From Aeoliella straminimaris (GTDB lineage: Bacteria > Planctomycetota > Planctomycetia > Pirellulales > Lacipirellulaceae): 64,000 nt of DNA. Position numbers and translations under genes: made by a program. Within the stretch, counting starts at the first letter, position 1, and the number at the start of each line of letters is the position of its first letter. Of the stretch, positions 62,484 through 64,000 are shown piece after piece. Where the stretch lies: the NCBI RefSeq assembly GCF_024054565.1, contig NZ_JAMXLR010000055.1, forward strand, positions 248,001 through 312,000, given 5' to 3'. The notes under the pieces were generated by a model. It was given only the letters and a program-made list of their open reading frames with translations, made no database searches and was not told the DNA's origin.

Positions 62484-64000
62484 ATGCAGCCTTTTTCCGT
62501 AGTTTGCGAGACTTGCGGCGCGAAGCTCAAGGTTCGCGACAAGGCCATCGTGGGGCAGATCCATGCTTGCCCAAAATGCGAGAGCATGGTGCTGGTCGCG
62601 GTGCCGGCCGCGGCTGCCAGTCCGCCTCCGATGGTGCCTCCCAAAGCAGCCGAGGCGGCTCCCCCAAGCGATGGGACCATCGCCCCCTCGGATTTCGCCA
62701 CCGAGATCGACGACCTGCTGCAGCCACCCGCTCCAGCTGAGGAGCCGGTCTCGCCGCCAGCTGCCGAAGTTACAGCAGCCGAGGCCACCCAGCCACCCAC
62801 CGAAGCTGCAACTGCGGCCGAGCCGCCTGCCGATGCAGCGGCCACTGAACCTGCCATACCGTCCGACGCCGTGGTGGCCGGTAGCGGTCCCAGCCGCACC
62901 GCCTTTTGGGTGTGGAGCATCGCCGGTAGCGCAGCCTTCTTCGCTCTCGGCCTGTTGGCCGCCGCCTGGTGGTCGCGTGGCGACGAGCAACCGCAGGCTC
63001 CCCAGGTCGCAAGCCGCACCGAGTCGACACCTCCTGGAGGCGAGACGGAGCCCACCCCCGCGGAGCCGTCGGGCGAACAGGTCGCCGTGAACAAACCGGC
63101 GATCGAACCAGAGAACCAACCCGATGAAACGCCAGCGGTCGAGCCGGCTGACGAAACACCTGAGGTAGAGCCGCCGGCGTTTGAACCCTTGCCCGATCTG
63201 CCACCAGTCGATGACCAGCCAGCCGCCGAGCCCGCCGAAGCAGGGTCGCCGCCCAAGAAAGTGAATCTCGACCCACTCGATCCGCTGGCCATCGACTCGG
63301 CAAATCTCGACCTGCTGCTGATTCCCGATGTCGATACCAACGTAACGGCCGAGGCGCCCATCGAGTTCGGGCCTGAAGAAGCCGATGACACCGAGGAGCT
63401 CGAAGTCGACCTGCCCGAGCAGAAGAACATCCGCTTCGAGCCGGGCACGGCCAGTCGCGGCCCGTCGTACGCCGAACCCCTGGCCGCCGGCGAGCTCGCT
63501 TCGCGGTTGGAAATGAAGCTGCCGGGCGTCACCTGGAGAAACACCCCGCTGGTGGTCGCGCTACGCGAACTCGAGCAGCTTTCCGGCGCGCCAATCACCG
63601 TCCGGCCGGCCCATCTGCAAATGGCGGGCGTCACCGCGATGCACAAGGTGTCGCTGGCCGAAGAAAATGCCACGGTCCGGCAATTGGCGACCGGACTGGC
63701 CAAAGCGGCCCATCTGCGAGCCGAAACCACTCCGCAAGGCTTGGTGCTTGTCAGGGCCGGCACTGACAAGTGGCACCCCGTCGGTTCACCTCAGTACGAT
63801 GTATCCGACCTTGTGAGTAGTGCCGAAGAAGCTGGCGCCCTAGGCGACCTCCTTCAGCGAGTCGTCTCCCCGGAATCGTGGCAGCAAGCCGATGCGAAGC
63901 TCGCTGTTGATGGAGCAGCGTTCAAGATCCACCAGCAACTTGGCGTGCACTACGACATTTTGAAGTTCATCGAACGCCTGCGGATGGCGAGAGGCTTGCC
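62484..64000 (+). CDS. zinc-ribbon membrane protein with STN-like domain (3' end outside window)
   Basis: At least 505 aa from ATG 62484; the frame is open to the last base. A zinc ribbon opens the protein (C8-x2-C11-x17-C29-x2-C32), followed by an Ala/Pro/Glu-rich linker, one membrane helix (about 139-163, FWVWSIAGSAAFFALGLLAA), a second Pro/Glu-rich linker and a folded region from about residue 325. There the STN-like block reads LEMKLPGVTWRNTPLVVALR, ELEQLSGAPITVRPAHL and GLVLVRAGTDKW. Topology: ribbon in the cytoplasm, STN-like domain outside. The 179 bp before it hold nothing else. Confidence 0.87.
   Translation, partial: MQPFSVVCETCGAKLKVRDKAIVGQIHACPKCESMVLVAVPAAAASPPPMVPPKAAEAAPPSDGTIAPSDFATEIDDLLQPPAPAEEPVSPPAAEVTAAEATQPPTEAATAAEPPADAAATEPAIPSDAVVAGSGPSRTAFWVWSIAGSAAFFALGLLAAAWWSRGDEQPQAPQVASRTESTPPGGETEPTPAEPSGEQVAVNKPAIEPENQPDETPAVEPADETPEVEPPAFEPLPDLPPVDDQPAAEPAEAGSPPKKVNLDPLDPLAIDSANLDLLLIPDVDTNVTAEAPIEFGPEEADDTEELEVDLPEQKNIRFEPGTASRGPSYAEPLAAGELASRLEMKLPGVTWRNTPLVVALRELEQLSGAPITVRPAHLQMAGVTAMHKVSLAEENATVRQLATGLAKAAHLRAETTPQGLVLVRAGTDKWHPVGSPQYDVSDLVSSAEEAGALGDLLQRVVSPESWQQADAKLAVDGAAFKIHQQLGVHYDILKFIERLRMARGL

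Noticed and set aside
62297-63769. 490-codon Ser/Gly-rich open frame on the - strand
   Set aside because: Low-complexity shadow of the zinc-ribbon STN gene, whose + frame has a zinc ribbon, a membrane helix and an ordered C-terminal domain.

Overview
The window looks like a chromosomal segment of a planctomycete, most likely in the order Pirellulales. The grounds are family content: a DUF1559 prepilin-like protein, a DUF1549/DUF1553 cytochrome protein paired with a DUF1501 protein, DUF5722, Tat-exported Gfo/Idh/MocA and TIM-barrel isomerases, an S1C protease, and three secreted proteins ending in dockerin-like aspartate repeats plus a PEP-CTERM anchor. GC is high (about 60% or more by eye) except for an island around 15.4-17.6 kb. 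No rRNA, tRNA, CRISPR array or intact mobile element was seen.

Layout. 0-9.2 kb: a truncated DUF1559 gene, a sugar-type binding protein, a GH78 rhamnosidase, hisD, a threonine aldolase and a membrane protein. hisD and the aldolase diverge from a spacer carrying an inverted pair of G-quadruplex-type repeats. 9.4-14.9 kb: a four-gene sugar operon (TIM-barrel isomerase, Gfo/Idh/MocA oxidoreductase, FGE-like protein, NagB-PIG-L fusion) closed by a strong terminator. 15-17.7 kb: an accessory island with about 740 bp of non-coding, hairpin-rich DNA, an orphan terminator with competing stems, lower-GC unknown genes and a transposase remnant. 18-23.8 kb: small secreted proteins, a lipoprotein and two PEP-CTERM proteins, with a long inverted repeat between two convergent genes.

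24-38 kb: mgtE; DUF2760 with an Hsp70; the DUF1549/1553-DUF1501-DUF5722 run; trpD, a nucleoside hydrolase, an HtrA-like protease and a DksA/TraR-type zinc-finger protein with a clear terminator. 38.5-45.4 kb: a large acidic FHA protein, a TIM-barrel isomerase, queF diverging from queC-queE (queuosine precursor synthesis), and an internally duplicated ten-helix membrane protein. 45.5-50.3 kb: purD overlapping a giant FtsX-type permease gene.

50.5-57.1 kb is a respiratory assembly cluster: a cupredoxin with an amicyanin-like copper loop, a diheme cytochrome c lipoprotein, ctaA, ctaB, an ABC-2 exporter (ATPase and permease) and a DUF420 (CtaM-like) protein. Together they point to heme A synthesis and maturation of a heme-copper oxidase whose subunit genes lie outside the window. 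57.1-64 kb: a permuted-papain-like protein overlapping a phytase-esterase-like PEP-CTERM protein, a glutamate dehydrogenase, and two membrane-anchored proteins with STN-like C-terminal regions, the second cut by the window end.
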